Shown here: one piece after another, positions 44,431-56,689 of the stretch
Layout: the number at the start of each line of letters is the position of its first letter
How positions within the stretch are numbered: position 1 is the first letter of the stretch
NCBI GenBank assembly: GCA_031308135.1
Contig: JAHLJT010000631.1
Coordinates: 28,602,271-28,666,270 of the forward strand
Origin: Acheta domesticus
Taxonomy: Eukaryota; Arthropoda; Insecta; Orthoptera; Gryllidae
Direction: 5' to 3'
DNA: 64,000 nucleotides
The notes under the pieces: generated by a model
Databases searched by the model: none
The model's input: the letters and a program-made list of their open reading frames with translations, nothing else
Told to the model about the DNA's origin: nothing
Made by a program: the position numbers and the translations under genes

Positions 44431-45649
44431 TACTCTAGCGGTACGATGAAGTACACAAGCATTACGTAGTTCAAATTTATTAAAAAGTTCTATAAATAAT
44501 ATTACAGACATAACCATCAAGTCTTTTAATAACATTGACCCCTTGTAATTAGGTCGCCTGAAACTATCGTAAGGTTGTGGGTTTCACAATAGAGCTAATC
44601 TGATGATGGACGCAATGCCAATCTCTGAAGCGTTATTATTCGCAAAAATTGGGTATACTGTAAACTGTATTTGATAAGCATTTTTAGCCTTATTATACAT
44701 GTGTGAACAAGTTCCATAATACTTACAGTGTTTGTCAAAAACCTTATGAGATCGTACTGAAATAATTTAAATGTGATTTCCCTTTACTATGTTCACCAGC
44801 ATAGAGTGATCATTTTCCACCCTCCTTCACATCCTAAAAGTTTGTTACATTTATTCTGAACTCTCGCGTATGTTTGTAAATAAAGAGCATATAATCAAAA
44901 CGCATATTATTCCTTGGTGGAAAAATGAGTTTGATATGAAATGGTGTAGATTTTCATATGTTTTACACGTTTCTGTTTTCAGATTTCTTCACAACGCATT
45001 TTAGCACAACCGTTAGCTGGTGACGTGCCTTCAAACTTCTGTTACTGGTGACGTGTAAAAAGTTTAGATAGATTATTGTCGGTGTTCCATTTCATGTTGA
45101 CTTGACAATTTTTTTCACGTTAACAATGCAATAAAAAACAAGAAAATAAAAGGATTTGTTGTTAATACGTGAAACAAAAATAATATAATTATTTACTACT
45201 CGCCGAAAAAATTTCTGGCTATTATTTGTTCCATACTGTTTCTTCACTATTAATTATCTGAAGAACTCGTAGAATGATTTGAAATATTATTCACTACATT
45301 AAAAACATTCATTTAAATACGATAATGCAAGAAAATTATCCATTAATAAAAAAATTACAATGCAACTTCACAGTGGGAAAAAAAGTCCCACTACTAGTGA
45401 TGTGAAGTTCGCGAGACCACTCCAAAACTTCAACTAGCTCTCAAAGACGAACGGCTGTCACTGGATCCGCTGCCCTGCGTGTGAGTGTAGTTTAGAAATA
45501 GATAGGAAGGTTCTGTAAAGAAAAACGTATTGCGACGTACCAGAAAGGAAGGCTACGCGTTCATTTTTCCGCAGCGGTCTCAGAGACCGCACGTCACCAG
45601 TTAGGGGTTAAATTAATTGAAATCGGAGAGCAGGAACCTGTAGAACGTA
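44431..45649. other. AT-rich region, nothing recognised
   Basis: No coding frame or repeat family assigned. gagaccgcacgtcaccagtt near 45590 partly echoes gctggtgacgtgcc near 45015 in inverted form. Confidence 0.45.
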
Positions 45650-46495
45650 TTAACCCTAGACTGCTCCCCCTTTTTTCTACGTTACTGATGCTCTCCTGGG
45701 GTATTCTGTAATCCCACATGAATATGTGTATATAATTTTCTTATGCGCTGGTTTTAAATATTGTTGAAATGAAAATGATTTTTAGGAAGCTTTAACTTTC
45801 TACTTTGTGATCGTTAATTCAAAAATGGAAAAAATTGATTGTAATATGTAAAAAAAATTAAAGGTATGCCAGGTGTAAAAAAATAAAAGTTGTATCAGTC
45901 CTGTCAGTAGTAAAAAATGTTTCCCAAGCCTCACTTATAGCCTTCACATTCTTTGCCGCTCTCTTTGCCCCAGGAATTCTCAAAACAATATTACGAGAAA
46001 GTGTTTTGGGGGAGGGGCGGTGGGTTACAAGACCACACACGACCATTCCTACATTTGATCACAGGCACCGGAGTAGTGAGATCATGGTCATCTTCTGATG
46101 CACTTTGCTCTGATACACAATCATCACCAACCTGTACGCTATCGTCTTGATCATCATAATTTCCTTCACTGTCATACAAAGGATCATCTTTATCCAAAAT
46201 TTAATTTACGAAGCGAATAAAACTTTCATCGTTAGTAGACCTAGCCATATATTCGCTGTAGCTTTATACAAAATCAATATGCACTACTGCTCCCTGGGGT
46301 GTCTTGTCATCCCAAATTGCACCAAACAACTGACAGATGCAAGTACGGGCTTCGCGCACAGAGCCACGAGAACAACAATCACAGTTGTAAGTACAGAAGG
46401 GTTTCTAGCCATCTGCGTGCGTGCGCAACGAAAATACAAAAGAAAAACCAAACGTCTGGAGTGACGCGTCACCCCGGGGTGCATTATAGGGTTAT
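45650..46495 (-). mobile_element. piggyBac-like element, internally deleted
   Basis: The left end is TTAA then CCCTAGACTGCTCCCC; the right end on the minus strand is CCCTATAATGCACCCCGGGG preceded by a mutated TTAT. Subterminal blocks ctggggtattctgtaatccc (left) and ctggggtgtcttgtcatccc (right) are in direct orientation. It contains the start of a broken transposase. Confidence 0.75.
45858..46248 (-). pseudogene. piggyBac-like transposase, N-terminal remnant
   Basis: ATG at 46248 gives MARSTNDESFIRFVN, then an in-frame TAA, then an acidic region (DDPLYDSEGNYDDQDD, SEQSASEDDHD), GRVWSCNPPPLPQNTFS, and after a frameshift near 46005 SRNIVLRIPGAKRAAKNVKA and SEAWETFFTTD. The order acidic N-terminus, W-x3-PP-P, RNI(V)-x3-PG-(A/P) and a following W...FF is that of piggyBac transposases. 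The catalytic DDD domain is missing. Confidence 0.72.
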
Positions 46496-48027
46496 TCGAT
46501 TTTAAATAAAAATCAATTTTTTACATCAGTGGACATTATGCGTTTTGATTAGTTGCTCTCCAAATGTACTAGTCGCGCGACTTTTCTTGACGTCTCCCAG
46601 CGCTGTGTGCGGGGAGAGGACGTTACTGCCTACGTCACATCAGACGCGTGTTGCCAACTGCAACATTATTAATACTATTCGTGTCTCTTTCGCTCTTAAC
46701 ACAACAGGATATTATAGACGATAAAATAGAACAAATAATAATGTAATTAATAGCAACCAAAAGTGAAAATAATTAATGATAATATTGCTTATTAATGAAA
46801 TATTATATTAGTGTATGTACTTAATTTTCATCTTCTGAATAATTTCAACCATTCCTTGAATCCGAAAGCAGCGGTAGGCAGCCCTGATAATCTTGCAGTG
46901 ACGTTCCATGTGAGACCAAGATTGTGACCAGGCCGTGCCGAGTCGTTCTGGGTGAGCATTAAGGGAGCTCAGACGTCAAGAAAAGTCGAGTGCGAGTAGT
47001 ACTCGATAGAATGTTGCCTGCGTACAGGTGTGGCCCCTGCGCAACGCAACCCGCGCACCGCCCGTGAGTCGCAGGTGAGGGGGCGGGGCCGCGGACGGCG
47101 CGGCGCGGCGCCTCGCATGCGACAAGCAAATGCGAGCGCGCGCAGTTGCACAAAAACAGGCGGAGAGGCGCCGACACGATGCAGACGCCCGCGATCCCTC
47201 GGGGCGTGAGAACACGACGCACATTGCTCACAACCGGCGAAGGCGAACAAGTGTTTACTAAACAGCTGTTTATGAAGGAATATATTTTCTACAAATGTCT
47301 CGCTACTAATAAAGCTTACGTTTTCTTCCTTTTTGTAAGTATAGTAAGGAAAACTATTGGTATCATCTCAGCAAAACGTACTACAATTTTTGGTTAGAAA
47401 GTTCGTGTTTTCTTTTGTGCTGTAATTGCTCACACACGTTAAAATTAAGGTCTGATAGAACTGTTCCAAAGATGATTAAGATTGGTTCAGCAGATAGAGA
47501 GATAAAGCAATTTTATACGTAGCTGAAAATTGTGATTTATAAATGGATGGATGAAGGTATTTTTGACGCCGATTTTTAAAGAATATCAAGAAAAAACAGC
47601 GAGAAATGATTAAATATTATAAAGTAAACGACAACAAAATACTCTGTTGAGTTCATCTCTCCCGAGAGATGAACATTTGAAATTATCCATTTGGAACTGG
47701 TGACTACTTAAGTTTGTATGAAGTGGATGGAGGGCACAATTTTTCGCAGGTAGATATTTGACATTACTGTATGTAGAAAATGTGTTTAAAACGTAACATG
47801 ATTAGAGTATAAAATCCTACATACATTTGAATTAAATTATGTAGTATAGTTCAATTATATAAAAAATTCTCCCTCAGTCGTTCCATTTAACGTGTACTAC
47901 CCCAGTGACAGTGGAGCACGATTGCATGGCACACATTGAGCGCCATTAGTGTACCAACAATTGCCTTTGCAAATCCCTTACGTTTCACGTCAGAATACGA
48001 TTGCGTAAGCTTCCGCGGCCGGAGTTT
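46496..48027. other. Intergenic or 5' intron sequence with a CpG-rich island
   Basis: Mostly AT-rich. A CpG-rich block at about 46905-47230 (ggcggggccgcggacggcgc) is a candidate promoter or untranslated exon by composition only; no TATA box, initiator or coding similarity could be fixed. Confidence 0.4.
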
Positions 48028-48210
48028 GTATTGTCTAGGCTCTCGGGGATAAGCCGCGTCTCTGTCCTAATGGCTGACATTTCGGCCAAGATGTTGTGGC
48101 CTTCCTCAGAGCGTACTGCTGAGCGTACTCAGAGCAGTACGCTCTGAGGAAGATCACAACATGGCCAAAACGTCAGCCATCAGGACAGAGACGCGGCTTA
48201 TGCAGGATAG
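48028..48210. mobile_element. Foldback of the hammerhead-like repeat family
   Basis: Inverted arms: aagccgcgtctctgtcctaa (left) and caggacagagacgcggctta (right). The left arm on the minus strand has CTGAGGA, AGGCC...GGCC, GAAAT GTC (48076-48109); the right arm on the plus strand has CTGAGGA...CAAAAC GTC (48144-48174). ttccgcggccggagt just outside (48011) is shared with copies at 13.6 and 37.05 kb. Confidence 0.7.
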
Positions 48211-49125
48211 CGTAGATAACACGTCTGGATACCCTCCTTCGAGGGCAGACGTAACGTCTGGAGTGCCACAGGGAAGTGACCTAGGTCCTGAGTTGTTATT
48301 TATAGGCAATATTAATTATATATGGCAAGGAAATTTTTTTGAAGATGATTGTATAATTCATTGGAAAATTAAGAACTCAAGAGATAAATATTGCAGGCTG
48401 ATTTAGATAGACCAGAGTCATGAGCTACTACAAATGAAATGAAATTAAATCATAGTAGGTGCAAGTTTATCAGACTCGTACGTTCTAGAAAGACAGACGG
48501 CATCAAACATAAATTGGGAAATCAAGATATTCCGTGGGATAAATGTTGTAATTATTTGGGGACTGTAGTAAATGAGAGTCTGGGAGGGGAAGGGCATGTA
48601 AATTAAGTAGTGAGAAAGGCGTGTAAGGTGTTGTACTAAAGGTGTATAAGGTGTAATAGAGTAGTTAGTAAAGAAAGTGGAAAAGCAAGGGAGTTAGGGC
48701 ACACAACTCTAGTACGGCCAATATTGAAATACAGCTCCATTTGTTGAGACCCACATCGTTTAGAGTAAACAAAGTTCCTCGTAATAGTACAAAAATATGC
48801 TGCAAAATTCGTTAGGAGGGGACGTTCCAATTCTGAATTTATATCGTGGAAACCTTTGAAAAACGCGGAGAATAATCGTGGCATTATGTGTTATTAAAAT
48901 CAGTAAGCAGTGATTGTCCATGAAGGGAAGTGGGGGCAAGATTAACAAAGCCGACACAAGTCGCGCGGAAGGATCATGGGTACAAAATTCGGCAAAGAAA
49001 ACAGAGAATAGACACAGGTAAATTCGCATTTGTAATCAGAATCAAACAAAATTGGAACCAATTAGCTGCAGCAGTGCTGGAGACTTTCCTTCAGAAAGTC
49101 AAAAATTTTTGAATTAGAAAAATTA
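48211..49125 (+). pseudogene. Decayed LINE reverse transcriptase
   Basis: Traces in three frames: VTSGVPQGSDLGPELL (RT motif around PQG), FEDDCIIHWKI (degenerate FADD active site), KLGNQDIPWDKCCNYLGTVV, GHTTLVRPILKYSS, IVQKYAAKF, and finally KIRQRKQRIDTGKFAFV, NWNQLAAAVLETFLQKVKNF. This is the order of the RT thumb and C-terminus of CR1/Jockey-type LINEs. Many stops and frameshifts; not functional. Confidence 0.8.
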
Positions 49126-50740
49126 ATTGCATTTTTTAAATATGTTAACATCAGAATTAATAATTTACATTCTTCTATTTGTTTTTTTTTATATTAGCAG
49201 GTCAGCTTTATCATGACAGGTTTAGAACATTAATTTGGTAAAATTGTATTAAGTAGTATGTAAATATGTTATTTGATGCTTGGTTTTCTGTATTTGTAGT
49301 AACTATTTAGAAAACGTTACCTCCGGAAATATGTCTATGGATTCCTGAATAGCATGATAAATATTCCATTCTATTCTAATTTGCTGTAATTTATTATTAA
49401 TATTCCACAATATATAGTGAGAATGTTTCAAAACTCGCCTCAGTAAGACTCCAAAAATAAAAGCTGTGAAGGAAGATGTTTCAATACTTATTTTGTTCCT
49501 TGAGTTCGGTGTGTGTCGAACTCAACACTTATGAGAGTGCGCGTTTTAATATTAAAAAAATGTTTGAAGAGATTAGGATTTTGGAAAGTGCACATTTCAT
49601 AAATGTGCTGGTTTACAGGGAATACCAAGCTAAAAGTTCTTATTCCAACATTTAGATTTCCGTCATTTTCTTATGTAGCTTCATTATAGAATTACTTAGT
49701 ATTTAGGATTGAAAATATCAGCTCATTATTGTTCCAAGTTTGGCTCCTAAATAAAATCACCTCGTCAATGTATTACAACAGTCCATGGTGGCTTTTTTTC
49801 AGTTCCTGATTTTCTTTAGTGGATTAAATGAAAGAATGAATAGATAGATGAATTAAGTTTACAATTAGAACACAAACGTAAACTTAAATAAGCGATTCAG
49901 TTCCCACAGCAATAGAGACTTGCAATCAAAGTTGATAGAATCACTGGCCATAAAAAAACTATTTAATTTTGAATAAGCGAATGGCAGATATCATCTTATG
50001 AGAAATTTGAAAAAAATCAACGATTATTATATTTTATATTATTATATAAAATCAACGATATATTAAAACTTTGGAATCTAAGGCTGGTGGGCAAAGAGAA
50101 ACGGTACCGTAATGCAGTGTGTATATTTTTATTTTGTAATAAAATCTATAAATATGACGTCATTCATTAAGATTGTAATGTTTTTTTGTAAAAACAGTGT
50201 CCGGAAATCTTGCAGAATCGAAACGTCAGTTTATAAATATAAGGCGAAAGACATAAAGGTGAATCGAGGATTCTCTATTGAGATACATCCGTTTGTGGTT
50301 TATTTTGTTTATCATAATAGGTATGTTCATTGCATTTACTCCGTGAAAGACTCATGTTGCTTACCAAATATGATTAATAAAGCTTACACGCTTCATTCAA
50401 AGAAGAAACCACATTGAACAAAATAGCTGCCAAGATTAAATGAAATGAAAGAGTTACGATCAAATCTTTTTCGTAGACAACTCACAAGGACATAACACTT
50501 ACGTAGTATTTTAAAGCTCGTAGAACATCAATAAAACATTCTTAATTTGACACCACTCCATTCATTAATTCACATCTTTGACCTTGTCGATTGGTTAATA
50601 TTGACCCACTCGCTCACTAGACGTCAAAAACTTCAGATTTATCACCACATAATATTTAGCAAGATTGACTAAATATGCGCATAATACATGGAACCTGAAT
50701 ACAAGTGGCTAATCCAAAGCAATTATACTTCACCACATGC
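49126..50740. other. AT-rich region, nothing recognised
   Basis: The plus-strand open frame at 50112-50417 (about 101 codons, with ATG) has no similarity I recognise and lies in AT-rich sequence; it is not called as a gene. Confidence 0.45.
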
Positions 50741-50879
50741 CTCTTGACACTCCACACACTCCGCTCTGAACACTTACATTGCATTGTTTATCCTGGCTAT
50801 CACCATCAGTGGACCCGCAACACAGACAAACACTGTTGATGAGGCAACACAATGGCGCGACGTTAACGCTGACGGGGCG

Positions 50880-51330
50880 TATCACTACCGCTTGACCGTT
50901 CTTCTGCACAACTCGGCCACCTCCCGCGCACGGCGCTGTCGTCGCACCGGCCAACCACCTCACCGCCACCTGTTGCCGCCGCCGCCGCACGTGCGGCTGG
51001 GCACACTTCGCGCACCGCGCACACCTGTGGCACACTTCGCGCACCCGTCGCGCACACTTTGCGCACACCTGTTGGCGCACACCGCCGTGGGAGCGCGGAG
51101 CGCGCGGGGGAACGCGCGGACGGGTCGGCGGAGGGCACTGTGCCGGGAAGAACTGCGGTCGACGGCGCTGGGCGCGGCGGGTGCGGCGGGCGACGCCGCT
51201 GCTGCTGCCGCCTGCGGCCGCCCGGGGCACTGTCGTCCCCGCGCGCCACCGCACAGTGGGAGGAAGGCCGGCGCGGGTAGTCCAACCGCTTAACCACGCT
51301 CCGATAGGTTAAGCAGTTCGAGACACCGAG
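50880..51330. other. CpG-rich island
   Basis: GC/CpG-rich block with gcgcac...ctttgcgcacacctg repeats. Open frames on both strands are Arg/Ala/Pro-rich without domains. It could be an upstream promoter or first exon region of the minus-strand gene; no direct evidence. Confidence 0.35.
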
Positions 51331-51830
51331 TTCCTCTGAGACCGTCTTAGAATTCCGGCCACACAATGGGAAGAAAGGCGGCGCCGGTAGCCGAACCGCT
51401 TTTTTTCAATAATGTTTATTATTTTGAATTGAGTACATGATTCAGTTTAACAATGAAAACATTTTTACATGTTTTATGCTTATTATCTACATTAAAAACT
51501 AAACTATTACTTATTTACAACCATATCTTAGGGAGAGGAAACCCACTGGGCACCTCACAAAGAATCATATAAATTTGAAAACTGTATGTAAAAACACATG
51601 CTTGGGAAATCTATTTTTTTATTCTGGTGGCGTTTCTGGGTGCTTTGCCTAGGTTATATTGGGAGAGTAGTGTAATTGATGGTATACGCCGAACCGCTTA
51701 ACCACGCGCTGTTAAAACCCGTAGGTTAAGCACCTCGAGACATCGAGTTCCTCTTAGAACCTCTAAGACAGTCTGACAATTCCGGCCGTGCAATGGGAAG
51801 AGAGCGGGTGCTGGTAGCCCTACACGACAT
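51246..51830. repeat. Tandem unit with tRNA-like motif, split by a LINE fragment
   Basis: Units contain ccgaaccgcttaaccacgc, ggttaagca..tcgagaca, cgagttcctct, aattccggcc and caatgggaag (51285-51399 and 51688-51822; a partial unit at 51246). The complement gcgtggttaagcggttcgg looks like an A-box-type tRNA motif, suggesting a SINE. Confidence 0.65.
51400..51687 (-). mobile_element. LINE 3' fragment with 12-bp target-site duplication
   Basis: Begins with a T run on the plus strand (poly-A tail on the minus strand) and is flanked by gccgaaccgctt on both sides (from 51390 and at 51688-51699). AT-rich, no coding part; the family is unknown. Confidence 0.75.
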
Positions 51831-52990
51831 CCAGACCTTCTAGATTGGCCACGGTTTGAGTACCCCGGTTATTAACAGCCCCGATCTCCTAGTCGATAGG
51901 GATATAAGGCAATGACATGACAAGATGACGAGGTCCAAGGAGATTTATTGCATGTTTATGACTTATGACTAAATTCAAGAACAATTACCTTTCAATGACG
52001 AATGAAAACTTGTTAGAACAGCCCTTCTATGAATGAGAACCCGAATGATAGTCGGCATATTGTAAATGTATATCATTCTATATCTTACAATGTTTTCAGA
52101 ATGGAATTCTCTATCTAAATATTCCACATTTGAAATTTGTATGGCCCGATATACATGTTAATATTAATAATCTTCTGATCAAGTTCCATGAAATTTCGAA
52201 TCACATTCATATTTTATTCATTTTAAATTAGATGTGTGATATTAGTGTTGGAAACTCTACTAGGATATGGGCGTAATCATTATATTAAATTTGTACGACT
52301 ATATATTTTTATGATTTAATGTATTACTTATAAAAATATCACACAAATTGTGAATTATAAATTGTAAATGTGAACTACCTGATCAAGTCATTTCTTGGTG
52401 TTGATTCAATATTCAAGAGACATTCACTCCTGATTAGTTCGATATAAAAGATCAATTCTTATGGTTCAACAAATGTAGTAATTACTAAGATTTGTGATAA
52501 TTTAGCTTAAATATTAATGGTATCATACAAGCGATTCAAATAAATAGAAACGTATCCCTTTCAATGCAAGACAATTTTGAAATATTTCTGTAACACGCTT
52601 CTCTTCGTGTTGGATAACAATTATCTCAAGATTTCTGCTGAAGTTATGTACTACGTTGAAATTAGAAGAAGAACTCTGGTGTTTTTGTTTATGAATTATT
52701 AATTAATAAAGAGCAATTCAACGAACTGATTTTTGTATTTAAAATAATTCACAATTTAACCTTTCAAATCTAGATTATTAATGAATAAATTGTATATAAA
52801 TTAAAGGAAGAATTCTACTTGCTGTGTTTTTCTTCTTATTAAGCATATTATTGTATTTATTACTATTTGATATATTAATATAATAAATAAGGTGTTCCTA
52901 GTGCTAATTTGGAACAAAATATCAACTACAATGCATTCCATAATTACAAATAACTTGCACAACGCCACAGAAAGAGGGTAGATTGGACGT
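51830..52990. other. AT-rich region, nothing recognised
   Basis: No coding, RNA or repeat feature supported. Confidence 0.5.
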
Positions 52991-53029
52991 AAGTAACGAA
53001 ATGAGATCACGTCCTGACGGATTGTGACG

Positions 53030-53760
53030 ATAAACCGCATTCGGCCCACTGTCCCCGCGCCCCGCCGCCAACGCCGCCGTCTGGGCCTCCATCGCAAACG
53101 GCTGTCTGCCGGCGGAGTGCCGCGGGAGGAGAGGGGCGGGGCGGAAGCGATGCAGAAAGCCAGAAGTGCAGCACATCCGCCCGCGGGGCGAGCAGGCGGG
53201 CACTCGGGCAGCGACGCCCGGCGGCAGGCAAGAGGCCGGAATGCGCTGCGCGGGGCTGGCGTGGGTGGCGGGGAGATGGGAGCGGGGTGGAGCGGGGCTG
53301 GGAGGACTGAGAGGGGCGGGGCGACGTGGAGACGAAGCAGGGTGGGTGGGGAGAGGCGGGGCAGAGAGGGGCAGGACGGGCAGGGAAGGTGGGGCAGGCA
53401 GGGTTAGGCGGGGTGGGGGATGGGGTGTGGTATGGGGCGGGGCGGGTGAAAGGTCGGGGATGAGGGGCGGGGTGGGGCGGGGACGAGAGGAGCGGGGCCG
53501 TTCGGAGCTGGCGGTGTCAGGTTGGGACAGAGCGGTTCAGGGCGGGGCGGATTGGGGCGGGCGGGGCGGGGCAGGGCTGGGCGGGCAGAGCAGGGTGGGT
53601 GGGGGCGGGCGGGGACGGGCGGGGCGGTCGGTCGCGTCGGGACCTCGTTGACTCCGAGGCACTTGCGCGGATCATGTGGGATTAGCGGGAGCCGTGGGCG
53701 CGAAAGGGGGCGTGGCGTGAGGACGCGGGGGAAGGGGGAAATGCTGCACGCAACGAAGCG
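53030..53760. repeat. GC-rich island with G-rich low-complexity repeat
   Basis: A CpG-rich start (53030-53270) runs into ggggcggg-type repeats (53270-53640). Gly/Arg-rich frames are artefacts. Many GGG runs on the plus strand make G-quadruplexes plausible. Confidence 0.8.
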
Positions 53761-53764
53761 GAGC

Positions 53765-54520
53765 TAAACATAGAACAAAGGTTCCGATGGGAGAAAAAAG
53801 AAAACCTATGTCGTGCAGTGTTTTTTGACAGGTTGTCTTTCACATAATAAGTGGTCATGTTACAAACCTAACAAATCTTCGAAGGTAATCAATTTCATCG
53901 TTTGTTTTAATATTTCATAAATCGAAAAATACAGTTTTTGTCCCTAATAAGCATCCCGCTTTCAAAATAATCTAATTTTTTGACAATTCTTTGCATATGT
54001 TTGCGATTTTTGGTTTCTACTGTCCAATACATTTTCCTAACCTACTTCTGTTTGTGTTTTTTATCTTCATCGTGACACTTTAATTTTACGTTTCTTTACA
54101 ATTTGGCATTCTTTGCAACTGTGGGGAAAGGGTTTTGTAGCTTACAATTGTTCTTATTCTGTATATTACACCCTATAATATCTGTTTCCAATGCTTTCAT
54201 AATTTTTATTTAGTTCCAACTTGCTTTTACTACTTATTTTTCTTTAGTTTTCTTCTTCATTACGTTTTTTATTCAATTTGAAATAAAATCTGCAAATTTT
54301 ATATCATGAGATTGTCAAATGATTACTTTATTCTTTGCTATCTGTACTTGAGAATTTGATTCGTCGACATAGATCCTCTTAGTTAAATAGTTTATTCAGT
54401 TATCATAAAAGTCAAAATAAAAAAGGATCATAAAATTCAAAATAAAAAAGGATGATGTAGAATCTTGCTGTTCTCAATATCGTAACTTCCTTCACTTCCA
54501 AAGAGTTTCGCATTGTGCCG
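53765..54520. other. AT-rich region, nothing recognised
   Basis: T-rich, no supported feature. Confidence 0.5.
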
Positions 54521-54529
54521 TCGGTCTCG

Positions 54530-55330
54530 GGCTGCCTCTTCCTTTGGCAGTGGTATTTAGCTCACGCGACGGCAAGGGCAAATGAACGCCAAGCAAACAC
54601 CGGGGAAAAACGCTGCAATCCCCGCGCCTAAATGTCGCGTCGGAAAAAAATCTACGCGACGCGCCGTACGAGGCACCACGACGTGCGGGACGGAGAGCAC
54701 CTTGGACAGCCCTGCGGCCGCGGCATTATCGAGTTAGCGGCGGCGGCGGCGGCCCAGCGCTCCTTCGCCGCTGAAGGAGTGGAAGCGCGGGGCGGTGGTG
54801 GCTGCGGCGTCGGCGATGGCCAAAGAGACGACAACGGAGGCAGCATTGGGAGCGGCGATGGGGCGGAGATGAGGTGGCGATGGGGGGCGATGGGAGGGGA
54901 GACGGGAGTGGTAATGGGGGGCGATGGGTGGTCGTGGGGGCGATGGGGCCGATGGGAGGGGCGATGGGGGCGGCAATTGTGGGCGGCGATGGGGACGGCG
55001 ATGGGGGCGGCGATGGGGGCGGCGATGGGGGCAGCGATGGGGGCCAATGAGGGGTGATGGGAGGCGATGGGGGCGACGATGGGGGCGGCGATGGGGCGGC
55101 GATGGGGGCGGCGATGGGGGCGGAGGAGGCGAAAGAGATCGTGGATGCGGCAGCAGGGACGACGCTGGTGGCGACGGCAGCGGCAGTTGAAGGGTCGGCG
55201 GCGGCGACGAGGACGGCGGAGACTGCGTGGAATGGACGAAGCCGGCGAAGACTGCAGAATCGGAGGCGGTGGGGGCGGCAGGTAGTCAAGAAAGCGAATG
55301 ACAGGGACGGAAAAACTGAAATCGTGATGT
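54530..55330. repeat. GC-rich island with 12-bp minisatellite
   Basis: The unit gatgggggcggc recurs from about 54850 to 55130 with variants. The flanking GC-rich sequence holds open frames (an ATG frame at 54632) of Gly/Ala/Arg composition without recognisable domains; not called as genes. Confidence 0.8.
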
Positions 55331-56018
55331 AGGAGTGTACCTTGAAGGTTACGGCAGAGAAGGTGGAAGTGCTTTTGGTGAGTGATGACGGGGGACGGAT
55401 GTCGATGACCTCAAGTATTGCCAAAATGATCAATAAAATGCGCTCAAAATGTTTTTAAAATGCCCTCAAAGTAAAGAAAAATCACGAAATTTTTTTTATC
55501 AAAACCGGATAAACAACTAAAGGTTTTGTAAATGTTACTGAAGTAAACGTTGGTTCTTCTATTCTTTCAAGTGCATTCAGCTTGCGAACTTTTGGTTTGA
55601 AGTGGTCTTTGCCAGGAAATCTCTGTCTTTAGTTTACCCCGAAATCGGCCGAACCGGCGCTGACAGGTTCCACAACCTTAGATTACATACAACGGCTGAA
55701 ATACAAGTTCTGAGCCAGAAATTGAATAAACTACTCAGGAATTTTTGTGGTGAACATTTGTTGCATCTCGTAATTATTATTTGAAGCAAGTACCATTAAA
55801 ATGATGTTAAAATCGATGAAATCACCACAAATTAATTAAAAATGACGGGAGAGGTAAAAAATGACTTATTAGCCAAAATAGACACACAAAAATGTAAAAT
55901 AATGACACAAAACTGGGTCATTTCCTTTTGTCATAACATAAAATTAATTTCTGTACTATACGAAATTTTTCTTAAGTGAAAAGAAAAGAAATGCCATTTA
56001 ATTAATATCCTCCCCTTA
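55331..56018. other. AT-rich region, nothing recognised
   Basis: acataaaattaatttct (55935) recurs near 18045, and aagtgaaaagaaa with catttaattaa(a/t) near 55977 recurs near 19383, so part is an old interspersed repeat. Confidence 0.4.
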
Positions 56019-56026
56019 GTGATGAC

Positions 56027-56673
56027 TAGGGCTAGGATTTTGATGATTTTGCATCTTTTTTCTCTTTCTTGAGACACACTTCTTCTTTGGTACTAACGTA
56101 TTTCACAGTGTTTTGAGATGTTTGATATGTATTTGTTAGGGAACTTTTTGTCATTTTTTGGTTGAAAAAGCATTTTGTTGCATTTTTGAGTTTTGAGGTC
56201 ATTGTTTGGTCATTTTTTTACTTTTTTCAATACTTTAATTTTTTAGTACTTATGTGTTCAAATCTAAATAGAAAAATGCTGCTGTCGCCGCCCTAACCAT
56301 TATCGCGTTGAAGTAACTAGATCTTGTCAACGTGGTGTCAATGACTTTCAACGGTGTGAGGGCTTAGGAAGTGTCCCTAATCTTCGGAATTTATATCTTT
56401 GATATAAATAGTTACAGGAAGTGATTGTTTCGTAAGCAAAGTCAGCGCTGGGTCTGACAGGAAAGAAGAACGTTGCCGTTTCAACAAAAAATTACAGAAT
56501 TCAAATTATTCCAAATATTTTATCAGGACAAATTATTGGCTTGACTCAAGAACGAAATACTTCGCAGTGTAATAATTACGAAGTGGATATGTTTTAGGAC
56601 AGTTTTAAGGCATTTTCGATGGATTTCCAGGGTCTTTTTATGTAGTTTTTAGGTCATAAAAATCCTAGCCCTA
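56027..56673. mobile_element. hAT-type non-autonomous element
   Basis: Terminal inverted repeats are tagggctaggatttt (left) and aaaatcctagcccta (right). The flanking 8-mers gtgatgac (56019-56026) and gagatgac (56674-56681) match at 7 of 8 positions, the 8-bp target duplication expected for hAT. 647 bp, no coding frame. Confidence 0.82.
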
Positions 56674-56689
56674 GAGATGACAGTGATTA

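Noticed and set aside
50112..50417. 101-codon ATG-started plus-strand frame
   Set aside because: AT-rich composition, no similarity, no splice or regulatory support; length is within chance for this region.
53024..53651. Gly/Arg-rich open frames in the GC island
   Set aside because: Low-complexity ggggcggg repeat; no domain and overlapping frames in several phases.
54632..55057. ATG-started 141-codon frame (MSRRKKIYATRRTRHHDV...)
   Set aside because: The first 50 residues are not recognised and the rest translates the GATGGGGGCGGC minisatellite; no acceptor/donor or homologue supports it.
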